Shown here in pieces: positions 31,536 through 39,436 of a stretch of DNA of 64,000 nt. Source of the stretch: Adlercreutzia equolifaciens DSM 19450 (GTDB taxonomy: Bacteria > Actinomycetota > Coriobacteriia > Coriobacteriales > Eggerthellaceae); NCBI RefSeq assembly GCF_000478885.1, contig NC_022567.1, positions 2,356,001 to 2,420,000 of the forward strand. Direction: 5' to 3'. Made by a program: the position numbers and the translations under genes. A model generated the notes under the pieces. That model saw only the letters and a list, made by a program, of their open reading frames with translations, was not told the origin of the DNA and did no database searches. Numbering within the stretch: the first letter of the stretch is position 1; each line of letters opens with the position of its first letter.

Positions 31536-33770
31536 CTAAGCCGTTGCTTCCGGCGTCGAAGCTTGAGCGTCGCGGCCGCCGCGATCGCCGCGGTCGCGGG
31601 GGGCTTCCATGCCGCCCGGGGCACCCATGGCGCCCATGCCGCCGGAAGGCGTCGTGGAAGCGGTGAAGTCGGTCGTAGCGTCGCCGGCAACGAGCTTGCT
31701 CGTCGCGCCCTCGGCCAGTCCTGGCACCGACAGGGTGACACACTGGAAGGACACGGGCACCGTGCAGCGGGCAAGCACCTCGCCGCTCTCGCTTTCCACG
31801 GATAGCTCGGTATTCGCCGAACCGTTCAGGCTCACCAGGGCGAAGGGCTGGGTGCTCCCTTCCGAAAACGTCTCGGCCATGCCGACGCCTCCGGCCAGAA
31901 TGACCGTGCCCCCCGTCACCGTAGCGCCGTACTCGTAGTCGAGCGCACTGTCGCCGGCCCCGGAGCTGGCTCCGACAAGCTCGCCGCCCGTGACTTCCAC
32001 GTACCCGTTGGAGTCCACCGCGTCACCGCCGGCGTTGATGGTCACCACGCCTCCGTTGATCTGGATGAGGCAGTCCTCACTGGCGTTAGCACCCATGGGG
32101 CCGCCCGCGCCGCCGCGACCGTCGCGAGCGCCGAAGCCACCGCCTTGCTCGCCGTCGGGCACCTGACCGGGCTCGACACCCTCCGGAAGCTCCGGACGCT
32201 CGCCTTCCGCGCCTTCGGGACGCTGGGGCATCTGACCCTCCTCCATATCTTCGGGACGCTCGGGTCGCTCGCCGTTCTGGGGGCCGAATCCAGCAGGCGG
32301 CTCGGGCATCGCATCATCGCTGTTCTGTCCAGCAGGCGGCTCGGGCATCGCGCTGTCGCCGTTCTGGCCAGTCTGAGGCTCGGGCGCCTGGTCCGATTCC
32401 GCGCCGTCCGGAAGCTCCGAACGCTGGCCGCCCCGTCCATTCTGCGCGTCAGCGCCCTGACCGCCGTCGCCCTGGCCCTCACCGCCTTGGTCGCCAGCAT
32501 GATCGTCCTGGCCGACAGTCGATCCCGCGTCACCGGACGCATCGATTGTCGCGTCGTTGGAGTCGCGCTCGGCCACAGCGGCGTTAATACCGTCATCCGA
32601 CGCCGTGATGTTCAGCTCGCCGTTGTTAACGATAACTTCCTGCGCCTCGATGCCCTCCTCGCAACCGGTTACGGTGAACGTGCCGCCGTCCATGGTGAAC
32701 TTCGTCTCGGGGTTCATGCCCTTGCCGCCGGCTTCCACGACATAGGTGCCCCCGATCATGGCCGCCTCCACGTCGGAGCGCAGGGCGTGATCGGCCGCCT
32801 TGATCTGCGCGTCGCCGCCAGCCAGACGCAGATACGTGGCCGCCTGGAAGCCCTCATCGCCCGCTTCCACGGTGAACGTGCCACCGTCGATGGACACAAA
32901 CCCGCGCGTCGGATCCTCGTCGTTGCTCGACTTCACACCGTCGCCGCCGGCCGTGATGGCGAAGGAGCCATCGGCCACCTTCACGCAGTCCTTGCCGCGC
33001 AGTCCGTCCTCCTTGGCGACCACGGCAATCGCGCCGCCCGTGACCACAAGGTCGTCCTTGGAGTTCACGCCGTGACAGTAGTTGCCTTCGATGCTCAGCG
33101 CACCGGTGCCGTTGATGGTCAGGTCGGCCTTTGAGTACAGCGCCGCATTGGGCTCGTCCTCCCCTTCTGCAAGCGCATAGCTCGCACCGTCGGCCAACGT
33201 GTTCTGTGTGCCGTCGGCCAAGGTCACGAATACCCTGTCAGCCTGCTGGATGTTCAGCGCCGGCCCCGCCTCGTTGCGAATAGACACGCCGCTAAGCACG
33301 ATCTGCACCTTGTCCTGGTCACCGGCGTTCACCACCAGCGACCCGGCCGTCAGCTCTCCGGTCACTGCATAGGTGCCGGCGGCGGATATAGTCACCGTGG
33401 CGCCTTCCACCGCAGCACCTTCGCCGGACACCGTCGCGCCCTGGCCCGACAACGCAATGTTTGTCGCGGAGGCGACATCGTAGGAAGCGTCCTTGTCGCG
33501 GTCGGAATACTCGAAATCCATACCGGGGATGTCGATAAGCGACGCCCAGTCCACCCCGTCAGTCGTGCCCGTTGCGCCGCTATCGCCCTGGGCCCGGCCG
33601 CTCTGTCCCTGCTCGCTTTTCTCGCCAGCGCCTTCGGCGGCTTCCTCGAACGTGCCGCCCGTGCACCCCGCCAGCGCCAGCGACCCCGCCAGCGCCACAG
33701 CCAAGGCTCCACAGCCCCAAGCCCGTCGTCGCGCCACGCAAGCGCCCATCATCTCGTTCGTCTTCAACAT
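31536..33770 (-). CDS. DUF4353 carbohydrate-binding-like lipoprotein
   Basis: 744 aa. The signal peptide ends at the lipobox LALAGC (about residue 36), so it is an outer-face lipoprotein. The main part (about 75-400) is a right-handed beta-solenoid-like array of DUF4353 repeats with recurring units such as TINGTGALSIEG, KEDGLRGKDCVKV and SIDGGTFTVEAGDEGFQ. A 180-residue low-complexity region follows, rich in Gly, Gln, Pro and Glu with repeated PEPPAGQN-like and RPE units. A last beta segment (INGGVVTINAGGDAVDSNGYVEV) precedes another Gly/Met/Arg-rich tail. ATG 33770 follows AAAGGGAG. In Clostridia such proteins travel with DUF4956 and VTC-domain genes, as here. Confidence 0.88.
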   Translation of the reverse strand: MLKTNEMMGACVARRRAWGCGALAVALAGSLALAGCTGGTFEEAAEGAGEKSEQGQSGRAQGDSGATGTTDGVDWASLIDIPGMDFEYSDRDKDASYDVASATNIALSGQGATVSGEGAAVEGATVTISAAGTYAVTGELTAGSLVVNAGDQDKVQIVLSGVSIRNEAGPALNIQQADRVFVTLADGTQNTLADGASYALAEGEDEPNAALYSKADLTINGTGALSIEGNYCHGVNSKDDLVVTGGAIAVVAKEDGLRGKDCVKVADGSFAITAGGDGVKSSNDEDPTRGFVSIDGGTFTVEAGDEGFQAATYLRLAGGDAQIKAADHALRSDVEAAMIGGTYVVEAGGKGMNPETKFTMDGGTFTVTGCEEGIEAQEVIVNNGELNITASDDGINAAVAERDSNDATIDASGDAGSTVGQDDHAGDQGGEGQGDGGQGADAQNGRGGQRSELPDGAESDQAPEPQTGQNGDSAMPEPPAGQNSDDAMPEPPAGFGPQNGERPERPEDMEEGQMPQRPEGAEGERPELPEGVEPGQVPDGEQGGGFGARDGRGGAGGPMGANASEDCLIQINGGVVTINAGGDAVDSNGYVEVTGGELVGASSGAGDSALDYEYGATVTGGTVILAGGVGMAETFSEGSTQPFALVSLNGSANTELSVESESGEVLARCTVPVSFQCVTLSVPGLAEGATSKLVAGDATTDFTASTTPSGGMGAMGAPGGMEAPRDRGDRGGRDAQASTPEATA

Positions 33771-33837
33771 CAATTCTCCCTTTGTCGTTTGCCCTTATGG
33801 TCTTGCACTACTATTGGGCTCATCTCCCTAGGTGCTT

Positions 33838-34020
33838 CCCGACATCGGTGCTCGCCGACCTCTGCGCGCCCCCTGAAGAACGCGGCCGTCAAGAAACAGC
33901 TTCCACGTCAGCAGCAGCGATGCCGGGACGGTACCGACTCATGTGCGTCATCTTCGCTGTTTCTTTTGCCGCGTTCGGAAGGGGATCAAGCGCGCAGCGG
34001 GCGGCGAGCACCGATGCCGG
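33838..34020. repeat. ~180-200 bp stem-forming repeat, copy R3
   Basis: Outer arms around 33838-33862 and 33996-34020 pair nearly completely (CATCGGTGCTCGCC and its complement). The middle matches R1 almost base for base: AACGCGGCCGT, GGTACCGAC, CATGTGCGTCATCTTC and TTCTTTTGCCGC. It lies between the DUF4353 and DUF4956 genes. Confidence 0.8.
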
Positions 34021-34049
34021 AAAGCACCCCGTGGAGCACCCCCGAGGAC

Positions 34050-34745
34050 CTACAGCGTCTCGCGCCCCTGAGGCGACATCCCCAGAGAGATCTTCAAGTT
34101 CCCGTTCAGGCACCGCAGCTCGTCGATCATCGCCTTCTCAAGCCCCCGCACGCGCAGACGCAGCTGGTAGGTCAGCTGGAAGAGGCTGCCCATGTTGGTG
34201 GTCGTCACCTCGGTCAGCTCCGATTCCGCGGCGTAGCGGTTGAGCACTTCGTCGAAGACGCCGTCGTATTCCAGATCCTCCGGAATGGTGATCCGCAGCG
34301 TCTTGCCCGGCTCGCGGGGACGCCCGAACGGCGTCAGCACGAACAGCAGGTTCACCACAGCCACCACCACGGTGAATACGCAGGCCAACCCCAGAAAGCC
34401 CATGCCCGTCGCAAGGCCTACGGCCATGGCGAGAAACACGCTGCCGATGTCCTTCGCCGAGCCGGGGATGGAGCGGAACCGCACGAGATTGAACACTCCC
34501 ATGACCGCGATGCCCGCGCCCAAATTCCCGTTCACCAGCGTGATGACCATCTGCACGATGAGCGGTAGAAGCGCCAGGGTCACCACGAAGTTCTTCGAGC
34601 AGCTGTGCCGGAACATGTACACACCAGCGCAGACTGCGCCCAGCACCACCGAGAACGCGCAACACAGCAAGAAGTCCGCCGCCGAAACCGCTCCTACGAG
34701 CGATTCCGCCGTTCCGAACACCGACGAGAACGTTGATTCAGGCAT
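34050..34745 (-). CDS. DUF4956 membrane protein
   Basis: 231 aa with four hydrophobic segments in the first 140 residues (for example LLCCAFSVVLGAVCAGVYMF and GLACVFTVVVAVVNLLFVL) and a soluble C-terminal part. The conserved DUF4956 block VGNLGAGIAVMGVFNLVRFRSIPGSAKDIG is present in the form NGNLGAGIAVMGVFNLVRFR followed by SIPGSAKDIGSVF. Its function is not established. The family is regularly encoded with VTC-type polyphosphate polymerase domain proteins, and that neighbour is present 251 bp upstream, separated by element E3. GAAAGGAAAC precedes the ATG. Confidence 0.9.
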   Translation of the reverse strand: MPESTFSSVFGTAESLVGAVSAADFLLCCAFSVVLGAVCAGVYMFRHSCSKNFVVTLALLPLIVQMVITLVNGNLGAGIAVMGVFNLVRFRSIPGSAKDIGSVFLAMAVGLATGMGFLGLACVFTVVVAVVNLLFVLTPFGRPREPGKTLRITIPEDLEYDGVFDEVLNRYAAESELTEVTTTNMGSLFQLTYQLRLRVRGLEKAMIDELRCLNGNLKISLGMSPQGRETL

Positions 34746-34828
34746 GAGTTTCCTTTCTTGTTCATTCTCTGCCTACTCTTGCGAGCAACCTTCCAGACAA
34801 TGCGCTCCCTCATTTTGGGCAGGAATTC

Positions 34829-34956
34829 CGACTTGTTAGACGTCTTTGTTCTGAGCTTCGCCGAAAAGAGGGCCTGCGAGTGGGTTTTCGCCCCAGATCG
34901 GATCACTTTTCCTCCGTTGAAGGACCTTGAAGCTTAGCCCATGTCTAACAACTCCG
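34829..34956 (+). repeat. Core-motif inverted-repeat element, diverged copy E3
   Basis: Arms CGACTTGTTAGAC (34829-34841) and 34944-34956 pair at 11 of 13 positions and resemble the E1/E2 arms. The core is degenerate, TGGGTTTTCGCC at 34881-34892. It lies between the DUF4956 and VTC genes. Confidence 0.55.
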
Positions 34957-34996
34957 TTTTTTCGCCTATTTCCAGGACTCGCATTTCCCGAACGGT

Positions 34997-35941
34997 TCAC
35001 GCACCACTACGCATAGCCCTTCGATGATTTCGAGCGCGCGGCTCAGCCGTTGCCATCTGATAAGCGTTGCCATACTTGGTAAACGAGGCCGGGTAGATGC
35101 GCTCGGCCGACAGAATCTCCACCAGCCACGGCGGGTAGGGCCCGGCGCTCTTTATCTCCATGATGGACTCGCTCGACTCGATGCTGGGCCGCCATGGCGA
35201 ATGGAAGCAATGGCAGTCGAGATACTCCAAGCGATCATCGAAGGTGATGCGCAGATCGCTATCGAACAACTCGTCGCCACGCCGGCCCTCAAGCACCTCG
35301 GGCCGGTAAGCCCAGGCCACACGATCGCAGGCGATCCCCATGGACGGCACCAGGGGCAACCAACGGTCCATGGCCGCCTCCAACTCGCGGGCGATCTGGC
35401 GCGTGGCCGGCGAGAGCGCCGCAGCCGCAAGCGCCGCATCCGACAGCGGCCAGCGAGCGCAGGCCTGCTCGTAGGGCAAACCGCTCACGAAAGCCAGCGC
35501 CGCCGGCAACGTCAGGGCGAGCCGGCGCTTGTACACAATGCCCTTGAACTTCTTCTTGATCCCGAAAAACACAGGGAGGGCAGCCGCCGCGCCGGGCGCC
35601 TGCAGCCCCGCAGCCACCCGCGTTTCCACTTCCCCATCGGAAAGCGGCAGGCCGCCTGGCTCACGCACAATCGGCCCGGCACCGAAAGCTCCCATGAGGG
35701 CCACCCCAGCCGCATCCCCGTAGGCGCGCAGACGCAGCTTCTCCTTATAGAGCGGCTTTTCCACCGATCGGGCGATCATGGAGCGCTCCGGGGTGTCCAG
35801 GTACAAGCTCGTAATGCGAGTGCGCCCGTAGGCGTCCACCGCCATAGGCCCTCCAGCCGCGGCTTCCACGACGGCGCGCTCGGCCGCGCCGATGCGGTAC
35901 TTCTTCTCCACGCGCTTGAACACGCTACTGTAGGCGGCCAC
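34997..35941 (-). CDS. Polyphosphate polymerase (VTC) domain protein
   Basis: 314 aa, a soluble CYTH/VTC-type tunnel-fold domain. Conserved positively charged strands that would line the tunnel are readable in order: FKRVEKKYRI (about 8-17), RITSLYLDTPERSM, PLYKEKLRLRAYG, FGIKKKFKGIVYKRRLAL, DLRITFDDRLEY, the acidic SIMEIKSAGPYPPWLVEIL and SFTKYGNAY. The yeast Vtc4 homologue makes polyphosphate from ATP; activity of this bacterial class is inferred. The start is GTG 35941 behind AAGGAG. Same strand as DUF4956 and DUF4353, so probably a functional set. Confidence 0.88.
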   Translation of the reverse strand: MAAYSSVFKRVEKKYRIGAAERAVVEAAAGGPMAVDAYGRTRITSLYLDTPERSMIARSVEKPLYKEKLRLRAYGDAAGVALMGAFGAGPIVREPGGLPLSDGEVETRVAAGLQAPGAAAALPVFFGIKKKFKGIVYKRRLALTLPAALAFVSGLPYEQACARWPLSDAALAAAALSPATRQIARELEAAMDRWLPLVPSMGIACDRVAWAYRPEVLEGRRGDELFDSDLRITFDDRLEYLDCHCFHSPWRPSIESSESIMEIKSAGPYPPWLVEILSAERIYPASFTKYGNAYQMATAEPRARNHRRAMRSGA

Positions 35942-36061
35942 GAATGCTCCTTCCTCGATAGCCCGCGCTATCCTGCTTCTGATTGGCCGGCGTTACCCTG
36001 TTCCCTATTGGCCCGCGAAGTCCCGATCCTCCGCAGGGCGGCCCCAACAATAAGGGGACTT

Positions 36062-36122
36062 CCTGAAAACTGCCTGAAGCAGCCGATTCCTTTCAGGTTG
36101 CCTTCAGGTGGGCCGTTACAAT
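36062..36122 (+). promoter_or_regulatory. OmpR-type operator and promoter of the two-component operon
   Basis: Two direct-repeat pairs facing each other: CCTGAA-N5-CCTGAA (36062-36078) and TTCAGG-N5-TTCAGG (36092-36108), with -10 box TACAAT at 36117-36122. The 11-bp spacing is that of OmpR/PhoB-type sites. The pair nearer the gene occupies the -35 region, suggesting autoactivation. The gap 35942-36244 holds nothing else. Confidence 0.75.
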
Positions 36123-36244
36123 GAACCCCAGCGCTTCCCCAGGCCGCACGGTCCCGGAAGCGCACCGCGAAACGCCGCAACCGAGCCCCCGAGGCGTCGG
36201 CGCACAACAGCCCTTGGCGGAGGCCCCTTACGGAAAGGATCACC

Positions 36245-36919
36245 ATGCACGTTCTGGTCGTGGAAGACGACGCCCGCCTCGCCGAGGCGCTGGCCCGCAT
36301 CCTTCAGGACAATGGCTACGCCACCGACGTCGTGCACGATGGGGAGGCCGGCGTGCAGTACGGTGGGACGGGCACCTACGACGTCATCATCCTGGACGTC
36401 ATGCTGCCCAAGGCCGACGGCTTCACCGTGGCCCAGCGCCTGCGCCGGGCCCACGTGAGCACCCCCATCCTGCTGCTCACTGCCCGCGATGCCATCAGCG
36501 ACAAGATCTGCGGCTACGACTCCGGCGCCGACGATTACATGACCAAGCCCTTCTCCCCCGCCGAGCTTCTGGCCCACCTGCGCGCCCTCACGCGGCGCCA
36601 GGGCGATGTCGTCTTCGAGACGCTCACCGTGGGCGACCTCACGCTGAACCTGGAATCCATGGATCTCACCTGCGGAAACGAATCCATTCGCCTGTCGCAG
36701 AAGGAGTTCGCCATCGCCCGCATCCTGCTGGGCTCGCCGGGGGCGGTGCTTTCGAAGGAGCAGCTCATCAGCCGCGCCTGGGGTCCCTCCTCCAGCGCTT
36801 CCGACAACAACGTGGAGGCCTACATCTCGTTTCTGCGGAAGAAAATGGCCCACGTGGGGTCGAAGGCGAGGATCGAGACCATTCGCTCGGTAGGCTACCG
36901 GCTCGCCGAAGGAGACTAG
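36245..36919 (+). CDS. OmpR-family response regulator
   Basis: 224 aa. The receiver domain (1-115) has the acidic pair in VVEDDARLAEAL, phospho-acceptor Asp51 in VIILDVMLPKADGF, Thr in LLLTARD and Lys in DDYMTKPFSPAELLAHLRAL. The C-terminal winged helix (about 125-222) has the OmpR marks LSQKEFAIARIL, ISRAWGPSSSASDNNVEAYISFLRKKM and IRSVGYRLAE. AAAGGATCACC precedes the ATG. Six bases separate it from the kinase gene. An operator for it is visible upstream at 36062-36108. Confidence 0.96.
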   Translation: MHVLVVEDDARLAEALARILQDNGYATDVVHDGEAGVQYGGTGTYDVIILDVMLPKADGFTVAQRLRRAHVSTPILLLTARDAISDKICGYDSGADDYMTKPFSPAELLAHLRALTRRQGDVVFETLTVGDLTLNLESMDLTCGNESIRLSQKEFAIARILLGSPGAVLSKEQLISRAWGPSSSASDNNVEAYISFLRKKMAHVGSKARIETIRSVGYRLAEGD

Positions 36920-36925
36920 CCGCCC

Positions 36926-38569
36926 ATGGGCCGTCTGTCGAAGCTTCGCATCATCCCCCGCCCGCATCCCGCCAACGCGAGCGCCCCGAAACGTTCCGCC
37001 GGCGACGGCGCCACGCCCATGCTTCGCCAACTGAGGACGAAGTTCATCGCCCTGAACATGGCGCTGGCTGCCCTCGTGCTGGCCGCTTCCTTCGCCACCA
37101 TCTGCTACGCCGACTACCGCGCCGACATCGACGACGTACGCAACCGGCTCATGGCAGCCACGAGCCGCTCCCTGCACGAACCGCAGCTCATCCCTGATGC
37201 CGAGCCGTTCCACCGGGGCGAGGGCCCTCGGGAAGGGGACGAAAGCGCCGCAGATGGCGCCCGCACAGAGGATGAAAACGCCCGCGCTTACGACGGGGCG
37301 GGCGGCAGCGCAAACGCAAGCGACAGCGCGGAAGACGCGAGCGCGACCCCCGAAGGCAGCGGCGACTCCGCAGCCGAAGCCGACGACCGTGCCTCCGAGA
37401 GCGGCTCGGCCCCCACCCCCACCCAGGACATCGGCGCCGGCACGAGTGATCCCGGCTTCGCGCCGCCCCGCATCGGCGGCCCGGGCACCACCGAGGAGGC
37501 ATCGCTGCCCGTGGCGGTCTACTATATCGCCGACCGCACGGTTATGCAGCTAACGGATCGCTCGGGAGCCACCGTGCCCGAGGCGCTCCTCGTGCGCGCC
37601 ATACCTGAAGTCATCAGCACCACCGAATCCTGGGGATACCTGCCCGACGTCGGGCTGTACTTCGCCAAGCATGAGGCCGGCCCCGACCTCATGGTGGCCT
37701 TCGCCGACGGAGGTGCTGCCGACGGCTGGCGCTCGCTCGCCCTCGTGCTCACCGCCGTGGGCCTGGGCGCTTTGGGCCTGCTGTTCCTGCTGAACCTCGT
37801 CTTCTCGCGCTGGGCGCTGCGTCCGGTACAACGCGCCTGGGCCCAACAGCAGCAGTTCATCGCCGATGCGTCCCACGAGCTGAAAACCCCGCTCACGGTC
37901 ATTCTCGCCAACAACGCCATCCTACGGCAGCGTGGCGGCAACACCATCGCCAGCCAGCGCCAGTGGATAGAGAGCACCCAGATGGAAGCTGAGCGCATGC
38001 AAGGCCTTGTGACCGATATGCTCGATCTGGCCCGACCGGCTCCGGAGGGCGCCCAAGCCTCGGAAGGCCCTGCAGGCATCGTCGACCTCAGCCGTCTGGT
38101 GGAAGGCGAGGCCCTCACGTTCGAAGCCGTAGCCTTCGAGCGGGAACTCATGTGGGAGTGCGCCATCGACAAGGGAATTACCGTGCGGGGCAACGCCACG
38201 CGCCTCCAGCGGGCCGTGGCCGTGCTTTTGGACAACGCCTGCAAGTACACCAATGCGGGTGGCACCGTGACCGTGACGCTGAGGGCGCACGCCAGCGAGG
38301 CCGTCCTCTCCGTGCGCAACAGCGGCGAGCCCATCGATGAGGCCGATCTGCCGCATTTGTTCGACCGCTTCTATCGCGCCGATGCGGCCCGCACTCACAA
38401 CGCCGCCGACGCCGAAAACAACGGTGGCGAGCCCGGCGCCAACACCGGCGGCTACGGGCTGGGGCTGGCCATCGCCCGCGACATCGCCCAAGCCCACAAG
38501 GGCACCATCGCCGTCACCAGCACCGCGAAAGAAGGCACCACCTTCACTCTGCGTTTGCCCTTGACGTAG
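36926..38569 (+). CDS. Sensor histidine kinase, partner of the OmpR-type regulator
   Basis: 547 aa. Membrane segments lie at about residues 38-62 (FIALNMALAALVLAASFATI) and 271-292 (LALVLTAVGLGALGLLFLL). The extracytoplasmic loop between them is about 200 residues, with a low-complexity Ala/Asp/Glu/Ser-rich first half. The kinase core follows: HisKA with ADASHELKTPLTVILANNAI, N-box VAVLLDNACKYTNAGG, F-box LPHLFDRFYRADAA and G-box GGYGLGLAIARDIAQAHKG. The ATG overlaps the ribosome-binding region at the regulator's stop. Its final 88 bp are repeated at 43088 and 43891 (see findings). Confidence 0.95.
   Translation: MGRLSKLRIIPRPHPANASAPKRSAGDGATPMLRQLRTKFIALNMALAALVLAASFATICYADYRADIDDVRNRLMAATSRSLHEPQLIPDAEPFHRGEGPREGDESAADGARTEDENARAYDGAGGSANASDSAEDASATPEGSGDSAAEADDRASESGSAPTPTQDIGAGTSDPGFAPPRIGGPGTTEEASLPVAVYYIADRTVMQLTDRSGATVPEALLVRAIPEVISTTESWGYLPDVGLYFAKHEAGPDLMVAFADGGAADGWRSLALVLTAVGLGALGLLFLLNLVFSRWALRPVQRAWAQQQQFIADASHELKTPLTVILANNAILRQRGGNTIASQRQWIESTQMEAERMQGLVTDMLDLARPAPEGAQASEGPAGIVDLSRLVEGEALTFEAVAFERELMWECAIDKGITVRGNATRLQRAVAVLLDNACKYTNAGGTVTVTLRAHASEAVLSVRNSGEPIDEADLPHLFDRFYRADAARTHNAADAENNGGEPGANTGGYGLGLAIARDIAQAHKGTIAVTSTAKEGTTFTLRLPLT
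38482..38569 (+). repeat. Kinase 3'-end repeat, copy A (within the intact gene)
   Basis: The last 29 codons and stop of the histidine kinase gene (CATCGCCCAAGCCCACAAGG ... CTGCGTTTGCCCTTGACGTAG). Copies B and C follow downstream in the same orientation. Confidence 0.85.
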
Positions 38570-38695
38570 CTCCAATTACGCACCATCTCTCGACAAAAAG
38601 TCAATGTTGTTCAGGAGCGCCCGGCCTGCCATGTGCGACCTCGCGATGAGCAGAACATGACCACTAGCCTTTGCTCGCTTGCGCCCGCAAGTAAA

Positions 38696-38721
38696 CCGGC
38701 CCCCGCAACTGCGAGGGCCGG
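38696..38721 (-). terminator. Terminator-like hairpin after the cytochrome gene
   Basis: CCGGCCC / GGGCCGG stem followed on the minus strand by TTTACTT, 30 bp beyond the cytochrome stop. Confidence 0.6.
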
Positions 38722-38750
38722 CAAGGGAGGGCGAATAATTGTCAGAGCTA

Positions 38751-39386
38751 TCAGGCGTGACAGGTGAAGCACTCGTAAACGTTCTCGTGATGACAGGAGC
38801 CGCAGAGGCTCTCAGCTTGATCGGCGGCAGCGCGACTGTCGTGCATGATATGACAGGAGGCGCAATCGATATCCTCGTGCTCCACATTCGTCGGCAGGCC
38901 ATGGGGATTCACTACGAGGCCATTCTTGTCGGTGCAAGCTTGAGAGTCGACTGTCTTTCCTGCAAGCGCTTCGTAGCTGTCGTGGCAAGTGAGACAGTAA
39001 CTGGAGTCGATGTCGGTTTTTTTCAAGCGCGTCAGTTCCACCTCGGCCGACGCGACCCCTTCATGTACGTTCTGCAGTCCCTCGGAGTCAGAATGGCAGG
39101 AATTGCAGGCACTATCCTCATGGGTCGATGCGAGGCATTGAGCGTCAGCTGTAGATGAAGCCTGCTTAACATGACAGGTTGCGCAATCCGCTTCAGGAGA
39201 CCACTCAAAGGCTGTCGCAGCCGTTCCGACAGTTGCAGATTCGGCTGTCCCAGCATTGTCCAAAGTTGTTTGCTGAGGGGCACAACCTGAGACAAGGGCA
39301 ATGGCAAGAGCCATAACCGCCGCACCGAGGGCTTTCTCGCATCTGCCCCAGCGAGCTCTTTGCTGCAATAGAAAGTGATTAAGCAT
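38751..39386 (-). CDS. Hexaheme c-type cytochrome lipoprotein
   Basis: 211 aa. The signal peptide has a lipobox, ALVSGC (about residue 35), then six CxxCH heme-binding motifs: CATCH, CNSCH, CLTCH, CASCH, CGSCH and CFTCH, the last almost at the C-terminus. Extra His residues (for example STHED, NVEHED, CGSCHHE) can be distal ligands. It should sit on the outside of the membrane and pass electrons to the flavin reductase encoded 50 bp upstream in the same operon. The ATG at 39386 precedes a normal signal peptide; an open extension upstream overlaps the flavoprotein gene. Confidence 0.92.
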   Translation of the reverse strand: MLNHFLLQQRARWGRCEKALGAAVMALAIALVSGCAPQQTTLDNAGTAESATVGTAATAFEWSPEADCATCHVKQASSTADAQCLASTHEDSACNSCHSDSEGLQNVHEGVASAEVELTRLKKTDIDSSYCLTCHDSYEALAGKTVDSQACTDKNGLVVNPHGLPTNVEHEDIDCASCHIMHDSRAAADQAESLCGSCHHENVYECFTCHA

Positions 39387-39436
39387 ACGTTTCTCTTTCC
39401 TTACGAGGCCGCATTGCCTCAGAGGCGCAACCTTGG

